From positions 434,001 to 498,000 of the forward strand of contig NZ_CP049919.1 in NCBI RefSeq assembly GCF_015624425.1: DNA of 64,000 bases, in the 5' to 3' direction. Position 1 is the stretch's first letter; each line of letters begins with the position of its first letter. This document shows positions 35,322 through 43,899 of this stretch, one piece after another. Both the position numbers and the translations under genes were made by a program. The DNA is from Roseateles sp. DAIF2. GTDB taxonomy: Bacteria; Pseudomonadota; Gammaproteobacteria; Burkholderiales; Burkholderiaceae_C. The notes under the pieces are model-generated. The model saw nothing but the letters and a program-made list of their open reading frames with translations, did not search any database and was not told where the DNA came from.

Positions 35322-36211
35322 TGGCGGAGCTGCCCGCCAGCATCGACGCCACGCAGCAGGGCCTGCGCGCCCAGGGCTATGTGGCGCCGCGCGAGCTGGC
35401 CACCACGGCCTTCCTCGCGCTGCGCCTGGCGCGGCCGCTGTTCCTGGAGGGAGAGCCCGGCACCGGCAAGACCGAGATCGCCAAGGCCCTGGCCGGTCTG
35501 CTGGAGCGGCCGCTGATCCGGCTGCAATGCTACGAGGGCCTGGACCTGGCGAGCGCCGCCTACGAGTGGAACTACGCGCGTCAGATGCTGGAGATCAAGA
35601 GCGGCGCGCTGGCCGGCGGCGACGCGCTGTTCGCGCGCCGTTTCCTGATCGCGCGGCCGCTGCTGCAGGCGATCGACCCGCAGGCGAATCCGGTCGGCCC
35701 GGTGCTGCTGATCGACGAGCTGGACCGCGCCGACGAGGCCTTCGAGGCCTTCCTGCTGGAGCTGCTGTCGGAGTTTCAGCTCAGCATTCCCGAGCTGGGC
35801 CTGATCAAGGCCGTGGCCCCGCCGATCGTCGTGCTGACCAGCAACCGCACGCGCGAGGTGCATGACGCGGTCAAGCGCCGCTGCCTCTATCACTGGGTCG
35901 ATTTCCCCAGTGCCGAGCGCGAGCTGGAGATCCTGCGCCTGAAGCTGCCGGGCATCGACGCGATGCTGGCGCGCCGCATCGTCGCGCTGGTGCAGGGCCT
36001 GCGGGCCATGGACCTCTACAAGCTGCCGGGCATCGCCGAGACCATCGAATGGTCGCGCGCGCTGCTGGAGCTCAACGCCCTGGTGCTGGATCCGGCCACG
36101 CTGAACGACACCCTGGGCGTGCTCTTGAAGTACCAGGACGATATCGCCAAGGTGCAGGGCTCGGAGGCGGCACGCTTGCTGGCCCAGGTCGAGGCGGAAG
36201 TCCATGGCTGA
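35321..36211 (+). CDS. MoxR-type AAA+ ATPase (CoxD-like)
   Basis: 296-residue chaperone ATPase. In cox systems CoxD drives assembly of the active-site cluster together with CoxE. Walker A GEPGTGKTE (about 43-51), Walker B VLLIDELDRADEAF, sensor 1 LTSNRTREV and the arginine finger R-R-C-L-Y-H-W are present. Coupled to the genes on both sides by overlaps of 1 and 8 nt. Confidence 0.94.
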   Translation: MAELPASIDATQQGLRAQGYVAPRELATTAFLALRLARPLFLEGEPGTGKTEIAKALAGLLERPLIRLQCYEGLDLASAAYEWNYARQMLEIKSGALAGGDALFARRFLIARPLLQAIDPQANPVGPVLLIDELDRADEAFEAFLLELLSEFQLSIPELGLIKAVAPPIVVLTSNRTREVHDAVKRRCLYHWVDFPSAERELEILRLKLPGIDAMLARRIVALVQGLRAMDLYKLPGIAETIEWSRALLELNALVLDPATLNDTLGVLLKYQDDIAKVQGSEAARLLAQVEAEVHG

Positions 36212-37382
36212 CTTTCTGGCTCAGAACGTGATGCACTTCGGCCGCGTGCTGCGTAAGGCCGGCATGTCGGTCGGCACCGATCGCGTGCAGCTCGCGCTGG
36301 AAGCGCTGCGCATCGAGGGCGGCATCGCGCGGCGCGCCGACTTCAAGGCCACCCTGGCCGCCTGCCTGATTGACCGGGCCGAGCATCGCGCGCTGTTCGA
36401 GCAGGCCTTTTACATCTTCTGGCGGGACCCTGATCTTTTGGGCCGTGTGCTGGCGATGCTGCTGCCCCGGGTCCAGGCAAGACCCGGCACCCTGACGCCG
36501 CCGCCCGAGAACCGTCGCCTGGCCGAGGCGCTGTTCCCGCGCCGGGACGCTATCGAACCGGCGCGCGAGCCCGAGCAGCGCCTCGAGCTGGACGCCCATC
36601 TCAGCGGCAGCGAGCGCGAGTTGCTGCGCCAGCGCGACTTCGAGACCATGACGCCCGAGGAATGGGCGCAGGCCAAGCGCGCGCTGACGCGCCTGCGGCC
36701 CTGGCTGCAGACCCGCCCGACGCGCCGCTTCCGCCCCGGCGGTGCCGGCCGGCTGGACTGGCGCGCCACTCTGCGCGCGCAGGCGCGCCAGGAGCTGGCG
36801 CCGCCACGCTGGCGCCGGCCGCGCGAACGCATCGCGCCGCTGGTGATCCTGGCCGACATCTCCGGCTCGATGAGCCGCTACTCGCGCATGCTGCTGCATC
36901 TGGCCCATGGCCTGGCGAACCCGGCCGAGCGGCGCCAGGTGCCGCGGGTGCACAGCTTCGTGTTCGGCACGCGGCTGACGCCGATCAGCCGCCTGCTGCG
37001 CCAGCGCGACCCCGACCTGGCGGTGGCGGCCGTCGCGCAGCGGGTGGCCGACTGGTCCGGCGGCACCCGCATCGGCGCCTGCCTGCATGCCTTCAACCGC
37101 GATTGGGCGCGCCGGGTGCTGACGAGCGACGCCACCCTGCTGCTGGTCAGCGACGGCCTGGAGGCCGGCGACGCCGCGGCGCTCGAACAGCTGGCCTTCG
37201 AGGCGCGGCGCCTGCGCCTGTCCTGCCGACGCCTGCTGTGGCTGAATCCGCTGCTGCGCTTCGAGGGCTTCGAACCCAAGGCCGCGGGCATCCGCGCGCT
37301 GCTGCCCGAGGTTGACAGCCATCTTCCCGCGCACAATCTGGCGAGCCTGGAACAGCTCGTGGAACTCTTGCTATGCAACTGA
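36204..37382 (+). CDS. VWA-domain cluster-assembly protein (CoxE-like)
   Basis: 392 residues. N-terminal helical region, an Arg/Pro-rich middle and a C-terminal von Willebrand factor A domain with the metal site DISGSMS at 218-224 and TRIGACL as the second MIDAS loop. Partner of the MoxR-type ATPase just upstream (8-nt overlap) and overlapping coxG downstream by 10 nt. Probably helps maturation of the molybdenum enzyme. Confidence 0.93.
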   Translation: MADFLAQNVMHFGRVLRKAGMSVGTDRVQLALEALRIEGGIARRADFKATLAACLIDRAEHRALFEQAFYIFWRDPDLLGRVLAMLLPRVQARPGTLTPPPENRRLAEALFPRRDAIEPAREPEQRLELDAHLSGSERELLRQRDFETMTPEEWAQAKRALTRLRPWLQTRPTRRFRPGGAGRLDWRATLRAQARQELAPPRWRRPRERIAPLVILADISGSMSRYSRMLLHLAHGLANPAERRQVPRVHSFVFGTRLTPISRLLRQRDPDLAVAAVAQRVADWSGGTRIGACLHAFNRDWARRVLTSDATLLLVSDGLEAGDAAALEQLAFEARRLRLSCRRLLWLNPLLRFEGFEPKAAGIRALLPEVDSHLPAHNLASLEQLVELLLCN

Positions 37383-37924
37383 CCGGACAGGAAACCTTGC
37401 CCGTCGCCCAGGCCCAGGCCTGGGCCGCGCTGAACGACACCGAGATGCTGAGGGCTGCGATCGCCGGCTGCGAGGCGCTGACGCCGCTGGCCGAGGGCGA
37501 GTACGAGGTGCTGATGGCGGTGGCCATCGGCCCGGTGAAGGCGAAATTCAAGGGCAAGCTGAAACTCTCGGACCTGAAACCGCCGACCAGCTACCAGCTG
37601 GCCTTCGAGGGCCAGGGCGGCGCGGCCGGCCATGGCAAGGGCCAGGCCCAGGTGCGGCTGGAGACCCTGGGCCCGCGCGAGACCCTGCTGCACTACACGG
37701 TGGTCGCGACGGTGGGCGGCAAGATCGCGCAGATCGGCTCGCGCCTGGTCGACCTGGCGGCGCAGAAGATGGCGGCCGATTTCTTTGCCGCCTTCAACCA
37801 GGCCCTGCAGGCGCGCTATGCGGTGGCCGCCGCCGCGGCGCCGGAGCCGGCCAAGCCCTTGCCGAAACGCCTGCTGGACTGGTATCTGGGCTGGCTGGGC
37901 CGCATCTTTACCGGCAAGATCTGA
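37373..37924 (+). CDS. CoxG-family SRPBCC protein
   Basis: 183 residues. SRPBCC (START-like) fold at 1-145, opening M-Q-L-T-G-Q-E-T-L-P-V-A-Q-A-Q-A-W-A-A-L-N-D, the usual CoxG start, with a C-terminal basic helix (LLDWYLGWLGRIFTGKI) that could dock on the membrane. In cox systems CoxG recruits the enzyme to the membrane and to the quinone pool. Last gene of the operon; no clear terminator follows. Confidence 0.93.
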   Translation: MQLTGQETLPVAQAQAWAALNDTEMLRAAIAGCEALTPLAEGEYEVLMAVAIGPVKAKFKGKLKLSDLKPPTSYQLAFEGQGGAAGHGKGQAQVRLETLGPRETLLHYTVVATVGGKIAQIGSRLVDLAAQKMAADFFAAFNQALQARYAVAAAAAPEPAKPLPKRLLDWYLGWLGRIFTGKI

Positions 37925-38059
37925 CCCCCGGCGGGCCGAATCCGCGGCCCAGGCGCTCCGGCCGGTCACTCGTCGCATGCCCCTGGAGCCTGGCCCGGGG
38001 GCGGCTATCGTGGGGGTTCACCATCATCCTCACCGATCATCGACAAGGGAGTGTCTGCC

Positions 38060-39916
38060 GTGACTTCGAGCCAAAACAGTCGTAACAAGATCAAGTTGCT
38101 GAGCCTGGCGATCGCCAGCGCGCTGATGACCCTGCCGGCGCAGGCTCAGACCCAGGCGCCGCAGCAGCGCCAGACCATCACCCGCGCGGACGAGCTGCCG
38201 CGGCGGGTCTACACCCTGCCCAAGCTGCCCAGCGACTACCTGGCGCTGCCGCTGGCCGAGCTGAAGCCCCTGGGCGCTCAGCTGGAGGCCGATCTGCGCG
38301 CCGACCTGGCCGCCTACGACATCAAGGACGCCGCCACCCTGCGCGAGATCTACGCCAGCCTGGCCACCCTGGCCCAGCTGCGCGGCGACTGGGCCGCGGT
38401 GCCGGGCCTGACCGCCCAGGCCCGCGCGCTGCAGGACAAGGCCGGCCCGCGCCAGACCGCCGGCGTGCTGACCGACCTGATCGCGCAGCAGCAGCTGGAG
38501 AAGCGCGACGCCGCCTGGCTGCAGGGCGCGGTGCGCCAGCGCTACGGCGCGATGAACTGGGCCGAGGTGCAGGATCAGGTCAAGTCGACCAAGGGCCAGA
38601 TCGAGGTCTACAACCCGGAGCTGGTGCTCGGCGTGTTCAAGGCCCAGCTCGATGTGCTGGCCCGCAACGGCCAGGGCGTGGTGCCGGCCCAGGTGCTGCA
38701 GGGCGTGATCGGCGCACGCCTGCAGAAGGAGACCCTGCCGCCCAACCAGGCCGCGGTGGTGGCCGGGCTGCAGGCGGTGCTGGACGCGCAGGCCAAGTCG
38801 CAGGAGAAGCCCGACATCTGGACCCCGCGCACCGTCGCGCTGCAGCTCAGCGCGGCCGCCAAGCCAGTGGTCGTCGGCATCTGGGATTCGGGCGTGGACC
38901 TGAAGCTGTTCCCGGGCGTGCCGGAGCGCGGCCTGGCCTTCGACGAGAACGGCAAGGCCTCGCCCGATCTGCTGCGTCCGCTGGGGGCGGCCGAGCCGCG
39001 CTGGCCGCAGCTGAAGACCCTGGTCAAGGGCGCGATGGACCAGCGCGCGGCGCTGGACACCGAGGCCTCGCGCCAGTTCCGCAGCACCCTGGCCGGGCTG
39101 AAGGCCGATCAGGCCAAGGGCTTCACCGAGGACATGGCCCTGGTCGGCCTCTACACCCATGGCACCCATGTGGCCGGCATCGCGCTGGACGGCAATCCCT
39201 TCGCCAAGGCCTATGCCGCCACCATGCTGTGGAGCCACAAGACCGAGCCCATCCTGCCCACCGAGGAGCGCTCCAAGGCCGCCGCCGCGGTCTACGGCAG
39301 CATCGTCGAGGGCTTCAAGAAGGCCGGCGTGCGCGTCGTCAACATGAGCTGGCGCTATGGCCCGAGCTTCCACGAGGGCGCGCTGGCGTATCACAACGTC
39401 GGCAAGAACCCGGAGGAGCGCAAGCAGCTGGCGCTGAAGCTGTTCAAGACCGAGCGCGACGCGCTGAACGCCGCGATCGCCGGCGCGCCGGAGATCCTGT
39501 TCGTGGCCGGCGCCGGCAACGAGGACAACAGCGCCGACTTCCAGGAGTACATCCCGGCCGGCCTGTCGCTGCCGAACCTGATCACGGTCGGCGCGGTCGA
39601 CAAGAGCGGCAGCGAGACCAGCTTCTCGACCTTCGGCAAGACCGTGGTCGTGCATGCCAACGGCTTCGAGGTCGACAGCTTCATCCCCGGCGGCGAGCGC
39701 ATGAAGCTCAGCGGTACCAGCATGGCCAGCCCGCAGGTGGCCAATCTGGCCGCCAAGCTGATCGCGCTGAAGCCGGAGCTGACGCCGCAGCAGACCAAGG
39801 CCCTGATCCTGGAGGGCGCCGAGCGCCAGCCGGGCGCCGACGGCAAGCCCGGCCGCGTCAACCTGGTCAACCCGCGCAAGAGCCTGGCGCTGGCGGGGCT
39901 GAAGGACGGCGCCTGA
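38060..39916 (+). CDS. Subtilase-family serine protease with large N-terminal region
   Basis: 618-residue exported protease. GTG 38060 is preferred since AAGGGAG lies 9 nt upstream; another GTG at 38051 is too close to it. Signal peptide 1-28 ends AQAQ. Residues 30-260 are helical and Gln/Ala/Leu-rich with no recognised domain, perhaps a propeptide. Catalytic triad: Asp276 (WDSGVD), His367 (HGTHVAG), Ser554 (GTSMASP). The Asp-to-His spacing of 91 residues is unusually long and the intervening segment is charged. Not related in domain layout to the c-di-GMP-controlled protease at 219-2006. Stands alone. Confidence 0.92.
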   Translation: MTSSQNSRNKIKLLSLAIASALMTLPAQAQTQAPQQRQTITRADELPRRVYTLPKLPSDYLALPLAELKPLGAQLEADLRADLAAYDIKDAATLREIYASLATLAQLRGDWAAVPGLTAQARALQDKAGPRQTAGVLTDLIAQQQLEKRDAAWLQGAVRQRYGAMNWAEVQDQVKSTKGQIEVYNPELVLGVFKAQLDVLARNGQGVVPAQVLQGVIGARLQKETLPPNQAAVVAGLQAVLDAQAKSQEKPDIWTPRTVALQLSAAAKPVVVGIWDSGVDLKLFPGVPERGLAFDENGKASPDLLRPLGAAEPRWPQLKTLVKGAMDQRAALDTEASRQFRSTLAGLKADQAKGFTEDMALVGLYTHGTHVAGIALDGNPFAKAYAATMLWSHKTEPILPTEERSKAAAAVYGSIVEGFKKAGVRVVNMSWRYGPSFHEGALAYHNVGKNPEERKQLALKLFKTERDALNAAIAGAPEILFVAGAGNEDNSADFQEYIPAGLSLPNLITVGAVDKSGSETSFSTFGKTVVVHANGFEVDSFIPGGERMKLSGTSMASPQVANLAAKLIALKPELTPQQTKALILEGAERQPGADGKPGRVNLVNPRKSLALAGLKDGA

Positions 39917-40037
39917 GGCCCGTCACGGGCGCGTCATAAAATAGCGCCTTCTTGTTGCGCTGCCCCTGCCGGCCCATGCGCCGGCCCCGGGGCCGGTGCC
40001 GCGCTGCTCCTGCCGGAGCGCGCTGCCGGCCCCGTCC

Positions 40038-41123
40038 ATGAACTCCCCGACGACGAACTCCCGCCACCGTTTGCTGCATGTCGACGCGCTGAAGGCGCTC
40101 GCGGCCCAGGCCATCGTGCTGCACCACCTGGCCGCCTATGGCCCGGTCGCCGAGACGGTCCAGAGCCTCTGGCCGGCGCTGATCGATGTGCTCTACGACT
40201 ATGGCCGCATGGCGGTGCAGGTCTTCCTGGTGCTGGGCGGCTTTCTGAGCGCCCGGGCGCTGGCGCCGGACGGCGGCTTCGCGGCGAGCGGAGCGCCGCT
40301 GGCCCTGCTGCTGCGGCGCTGGCTGCGCCTGACCATGCCCTTCATGGCCGCGGTGGGCCTGACCCTGCTGTGCTCGGCCCTGGTGGCGCGCTGGCTGCCC
40401 GAGCTGGTGCCGGAATCGGTGAGCCTGGGCCAGCTGCTCGCCCATGCGCTGCTGCTGCAGGGTGTGCTGGGCCATGAGGCGTTGACCGTCGGCGCCTGGT
40501 ATGTGGCGGCGGACCTGCAGCTGTTCGCGCTGCTGCTGGCCCTGCTGTGGGCCTCGCGGCGCGGCCCGCGCGCGCTGGCGCCGCTGCTGGTGCTGGCGCT
40601 GGCCGCGGCCTCGCTGTGGTGCTTCAACCTGGACAGCGGGCTGGACAACTACGCGATCTATTTCTTCGGCGCCTACGGCCTGGGTGCGCTGGTGCATTGG
40701 CTGAACCTGGGCACGCGGCGGCGCTGGGGCTGGGCCCTGCTGATCATGGTCCTGGTGCTGGGCGCGCTGCTGTACGAGTTCCGCGGCCGCATCCTGCTGG
40801 CCGCGCTGACCGCGCTGGCGCTGACCTGGCTGCAGCGTCGCCATCAGGCCGGCCGCGCATTGCTGGCGCCGGGCCGTCTGGCGGACCTGGTGGCCCAGGC
40901 CGGCACGCATTCCTACGCGCTGTTCCTGGTGCATTTCCCGATCTGCCTGCTGGTCAACGCGCTGTTCGAGCGCAAGGACGTCGACAGCGCGCCGCTGGCG
41001 GTGGCCGCGATGGCCGCGGCCTGGGCCCTGAGCAACCTGGCCTCGCTGCCCTTCTACCGCTGGATCGAGGCGCCGGCGGGGCGGCTGCGCCTGAGCGTCA
41101 CCTCGCCCAGGACCGTCGGGTAG
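40038..41123 (+). CDS. Acyltransferase 3 family membrane protein
   Basis: 361 residues, about ten transmembrane helices. Features of the family: H-V-D-A-L-K-A-L-A near the N-terminus with a following H-H-L (the catalytic-type His), Q-V-F-L-V-L-G-G-F-L-S, R-R-W-L-R-L in the first loop, and FLVHFPICLLVN near the C-terminus. Members O-acetylate sugars or lipids on the periplasmic side. The ATG at 40038 is chosen over 39996 on the basis of topology; both lack a strong ribosome site. Converges with the alpha/beta hydrolase gene two bases away. Confidence 0.88.
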   Translation: MNSPTTNSRHRLLHVDALKALAAQAIVLHHLAAYGPVAETVQSLWPALIDVLYDYGRMAVQVFLVLGGFLSARALAPDGGFAASGAPLALLLRRWLRLTMPFMAAVGLTLLCSALVARWLPELVPESVSLGQLLAHALLLQGVLGHEALTVGAWYVAADLQLFALLLALLWASRRGPRALAPLLVLALAAASLWCFNLDSGLDNYAIYFFGAYGLGALVHWLNLGTRRRWGWALLIMVLVLGALLYEFRGRILLAALTALALTWLQRRHQAGRALLAPGRLADLVAQAGTHSYALFLVHFPICLLVNALFERKDVDSAPLAVAAMAAAWALSNLASLPFYRWIEAPAGRLRLSVTSPRTVG

Positions 41124-41125
41124 CT

Positions 41126-42073
41126 TCAGGGGCCCTGAACGCTGGAGAGGGTACGGGCCGCCCATTGGTACAAGGGGTCGCGGATCACGGTGGCGATCGC
41201 CGAGCGCGCCGTGATGCCCGCGATGCCCCTGGCCTCCATCGCGTGGATCATCCCGTCCATGTCCGCGTTCCGGATGCGGTTCTCCGCGATCCATTGAATC
41301 CAGTCGTCGGTCAATCTCGGGTGCCCACGCGAATGCACCAGTTCGGCCGGGACGTCGAACAGGTCTTCCAGCAACACGGTATCGAGTTCGCCGCGGGCCC
41401 GCAGATGCTCGCTCACCGCATGCGACGCCGCGGGATGCAGCCGGATCGAAGTGCCCGCGAGGGCCTGGAACCGGCGCGCATGCAGTAGATCGAGATTCTC
41501 ATGACCATGCTCGGGCGCATCGGGCGCGCAGCCATAGTGCAGCCGCAGTTCCGGGGTTTCCGTAGCCCGATCCGCCAGCAGGTCGACCAGGTCGGTCGAG
41601 GCGCCGGGGATGCCTGCGTCCTGCAGCGACTGCATGACGGGCAGCCAGCGGCGGTCCCCATGGCGCAGCGCCGCGGCCAGTTCCATCGTCGACAAGGCGC
41701 CGAAGGCGACAACCCGCGCAGCCGCTAGCGCCCGGCCATACAGGATGGCGCCATAGCCGCCCATCGACTGACCGAGCGTGATGATTCTTGCGGGGCGAAG
41801 CTCATCGATCAGCGCCCGCAGGCTGCTGATCGTGCTCGGCAGATCCGGGCCGAGCCCATGGACCCCTTGCAGGTACCAGGCGAGCCGCGTGTCGCGCAGG
41901 TGGATCTTCTGGAAGCTCTCGCCCAGGATCCATTCGATCTTCTTGAGCCGGCCCTGGAAGTCGCAGGCGGGCGGGCGTTCCCATTGCGCGAAGCCGAAGC
42001 TGATGACCAGCGGGCGGCCCGGGGCGCGATCCTCGATCAGGACATCCGGCTCAGGGCATGGCCGGATCGACAT
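41126..42073 (-). CDS. Alpha/beta hydrolase with a C-terminal W-x2-W helical domain
   Basis: 315 residues. The catalytic part (about 10-245) has the nucleophile elbow GQSMGG with Ser103 and a His in SHAVSEH (218) as probable base; no signal peptide. Residues 255-305 carry a small helical domain, D-W-I-Q-W-I-A-E-N then D-M-D-G-M-I-H-A-M-E-A-R-G, homologous to the N-terminal domains of the two oxygenases at 42051-43070 and 43900-44742. The gene begins inside the 3' end of the JmjC-type gene (23-nt overlap), so they are surely co-expressed. Substrate unknown. Confidence 0.82.
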   Translation of the reverse strand: MSIRPCPEPDVLIEDRAPGRPLVISFGFAQWERPPACDFQGRLKKIEWILGESFQKIHLRDTRLAWYLQGVHGLGPDLPSTISSLRALIDELRPARIITLGQSMGGYGAILYGRALAAARVVAFGALSTMELAAALRHGDRRWLPVMQSLQDAGIPGASTDLVDLLADRATETPELRLHYGCAPDAPEHGHENLDLLHARRFQALAGTSIRLHPAASHAVSEHLRARGELDTVLLEDLFDVPAELVHSRGHPRLTDDWIQWIAENRIRNADMDGMIHAMEARGIAGITARSAIATVIRDPLYQWAARTLSSVQGP

Positions 42074-43070
42074 ATTCGAAGCGGTTCGGAATCGTCAGCC
42101 CCGTGTAGCTGATCGAGACGCTGGGCTCCAGCGCGCAGACCTGGTGCCACCAACCCAGCGGCAGGAACAGGGTCTCGCCGGGGTGGATCACCGCCTCCAG
42201 CACGCGGGTCGCGGCGATGTCGGGATAGCGCTGATGGTCTGGGGCATCCAGGTCGACTGGGCTGAACACATGGTTGTGGTTGTACATGCGCTCCCATTCC
42301 AGCGGCGAGACCAGGCGCCAGCGCTTGCTACCGACGATCTGGGTGTGGAACAGCATGCAGGTGTCGTGATGCAGCGGCGTCTTGGTGCCGGCGGGGCCGA
42401 TCCACAGATGGGCTGCCGAGGCCAGGGCGGCTCGGTCCGCCAGCGGCGGCAGCTCGCCGACATCGTCCAGCAGGCCGGCGAAACGGGCCTGGCGCAGCAG
42501 GCCGTTGTTGGCGGTGAGGTAGGCGTTGTTGTCCCAGGCCGTCCGCTCGGCATAGGCCAGGAACTCGCCGAAGCGCATCGGACGTTTGTGCGCGACGCTG
42601 TTTTCCTCGAAGCGTGGATCGTCGTTGCGCCCGTCCTGCACCTCGATCAGCTCCTCGCCGAAACGAGCGGCGAGCCGGTCCAGGCGCCAGTTCCGCAGCG
42701 CCGGCCAGGCGCGGGCATGGCCGGTCAGCACCGCGGGGCGGAAGGCATGCACATAGCGAGCGAGAAAGTCGGCGGCATCGATCGCCTGGTGCCGGGGGAT
42801 CTCCGCGTACCGCGGGTCCGCGGCCCACACCGACTGCATATTGCCGACGACCGACAGCAGCTTCTGATGCCTGCGCCGGGCTCGCAAGGCCGCCGTGAAA
42901 ATCGGATCATCGGCGACCCGCTGGATGGCGGCCAGGGCCGGATCGGCGCCCAAGCCGGCACGCACCATGCCCTGCAGCATGGAGTCGGTGCTGCAGCCTC
43001 GCAGCAGATTGGTAGCGATCCATTCGGTCCAGCCCCGGTCATCGATACCGGGGCCTGTGGCGGCTTGCAT
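42051..43070 (-). CDS. JmjC/cupin-8-type Fe(II)/2-oxoglutarate oxygenase with N-terminal W-x2-W domain
   Basis: 339 residues, cytoplasmic, probably a protein or peptide hydroxylase. Residues 14-60 are the small helical domain shared with its neighbours (W-T-E-W-I-A-T-N-L-L-R-G-C-S-T-D-S-M). The cupin barrel (about 100-325) has the iron ligands H234-x-D236 (LHHDT) and distal His309 (GWWHQ), with the nearby Lys249 as candidate 2-oxoglutarate contact. Downstream of a WYL regulator on the same strand (79-nt gap) and overlapping the alpha/beta hydrolase gene. No precursor-peptide gene is visible nearby. Confidence 0.88.
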   Translation of the reverse strand: MQAATGPGIDDRGWTEWIATNLLRGCSTDSMLQGMVRAGLGADPALAAIQRVADDPIFTAALRARRRHQKLLSVVGNMQSVWAADPRYAEIPRHQAIDAADFLARYVHAFRPAVLTGHARAWPALRNWRLDRLAARFGEELIEVQDGRNDDPRFEENSVAHKRPMRFGEFLAYAERTAWDNNAYLTANNGLLRQARFAGLLDDVGELPPLADRAALASAAHLWIGPAGTKTPLHHDTCMLFHTQIVGSKRWRLVSPLEWERMYNHNHVFSPVDLDAPDHQRYPDIAATRVLEAVIHPGETLFLPLGWWHQVCALEPSVSISYTGLTIPNRFEYVDPAMP

Positions 43071-43149
43071 GCAGAAGATACTCGGACGTTTTTATCCGCC
43101 AACTATCCACGCGCTCCGTGACAGCATGACGAAGCCGGTAGGCCGTCGC

Positions 43150-43830
43150 TCAGCTCGCCATATGGGTGCGCTCCAGATCGGCCAGGGTCTTGCCCGGCTC
43201 GTCGCGGAAGCGTTCGTCCAGCGGGGTCAGGTCTTGAATCCGGTCGACGCGGAAGCTGCGGAAGTCCTCGCGCATCTCGCACCAGGCCGCCACGGTCCAG
43301 ACCGGCCCCCAGAAGAAGCAGGCCAGCGGCCGCACCACCCGCTCGGTGCTGATGCCGCTCAGGTCCAGGTAGTTCAGGCGCAGCTTGCGGCGCAGCTCGG
43401 TGGCCTCGCGCAGCTGCACCAGGCGCTGGCTCAGGGTCTCGTCCATGCCGGCGCGCGGCGCGTAGACGGCCAGGCTCTCGGCCGCCGCGCGTGCCGCCGG
43501 CGACAGCACCGCCAGGATCTTGGACAGCGCGGCCTCCGCCGGCGCCGCCAGGCCGGCGTCCAGCGCGGGCCGTGCCAGCCGCACCACCGCGACCAGGGCC
43601 TGGGCCTCTTCCTTGGTGAACATCAGCGGCGGCAGGTCGAAGCCGGCCTTCATGCGGTAGCCGACACCGGCCTCGCCCTCGATCGGCACGCCCTGCTGCT
43701 GCAGGGCGGCCACGTCGCGGTAGACGGTGCGGACCGAGACCTCCAGGCGTTCGGCCAGGAACTCGGCGGTGGAAAGACGGCGCCCACGAATGAGCTGGAC
43801 GATCTGGAACAGGCGGTCGGCACGGCGCAT
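43150..43830 (-). CDS. YafY-type HTH/WYL transcriptional regulator
   Basis: 226 residues. N-terminal HTH_11 (MRRADRLFQIVQLIRGRRLS ... V-S-V-R-T-V-Y-R-D), a helical linker and a C-terminal WYL-type sensor region with V-W-T-V-A-A-W-C-E-M-R-E-D-F-R-S-F-R-V-D-R. It is encoded between the two oxygenase genes and divergently from 43900-44742 with only 69 nt between starts, so it probably controls both directions. Ligand unknown; WYL domains bind nucleic acids or small metabolites. Confidence 0.92.
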   Translation of the reverse strand: MRRADRLFQIVQLIRGRRLSTAEFLAERLEVSVRTVYRDVAALQQQGVPIEGEAGVGYRMKAGFDLPPLMFTKEEAQALVAVVRLARPALDAGLAAPAEAALSKILAVLSPAARAAAESLAVYAPRAGMDETLSQRLVQLREATELRRKLRLNYLDLSGISTERVVRPLACFFWGPVWTVAAWCEMREDFRSFRVDRIQDLTPLDERFRDEPGKTLADLERTHMAS

Positions 43831-43899
43831 CCCTCCATTGTGGCTGCTTCCGATGCTCGCTTCACACTGCTGACGCCGTGCTGTCAGTACGATCGTCCG

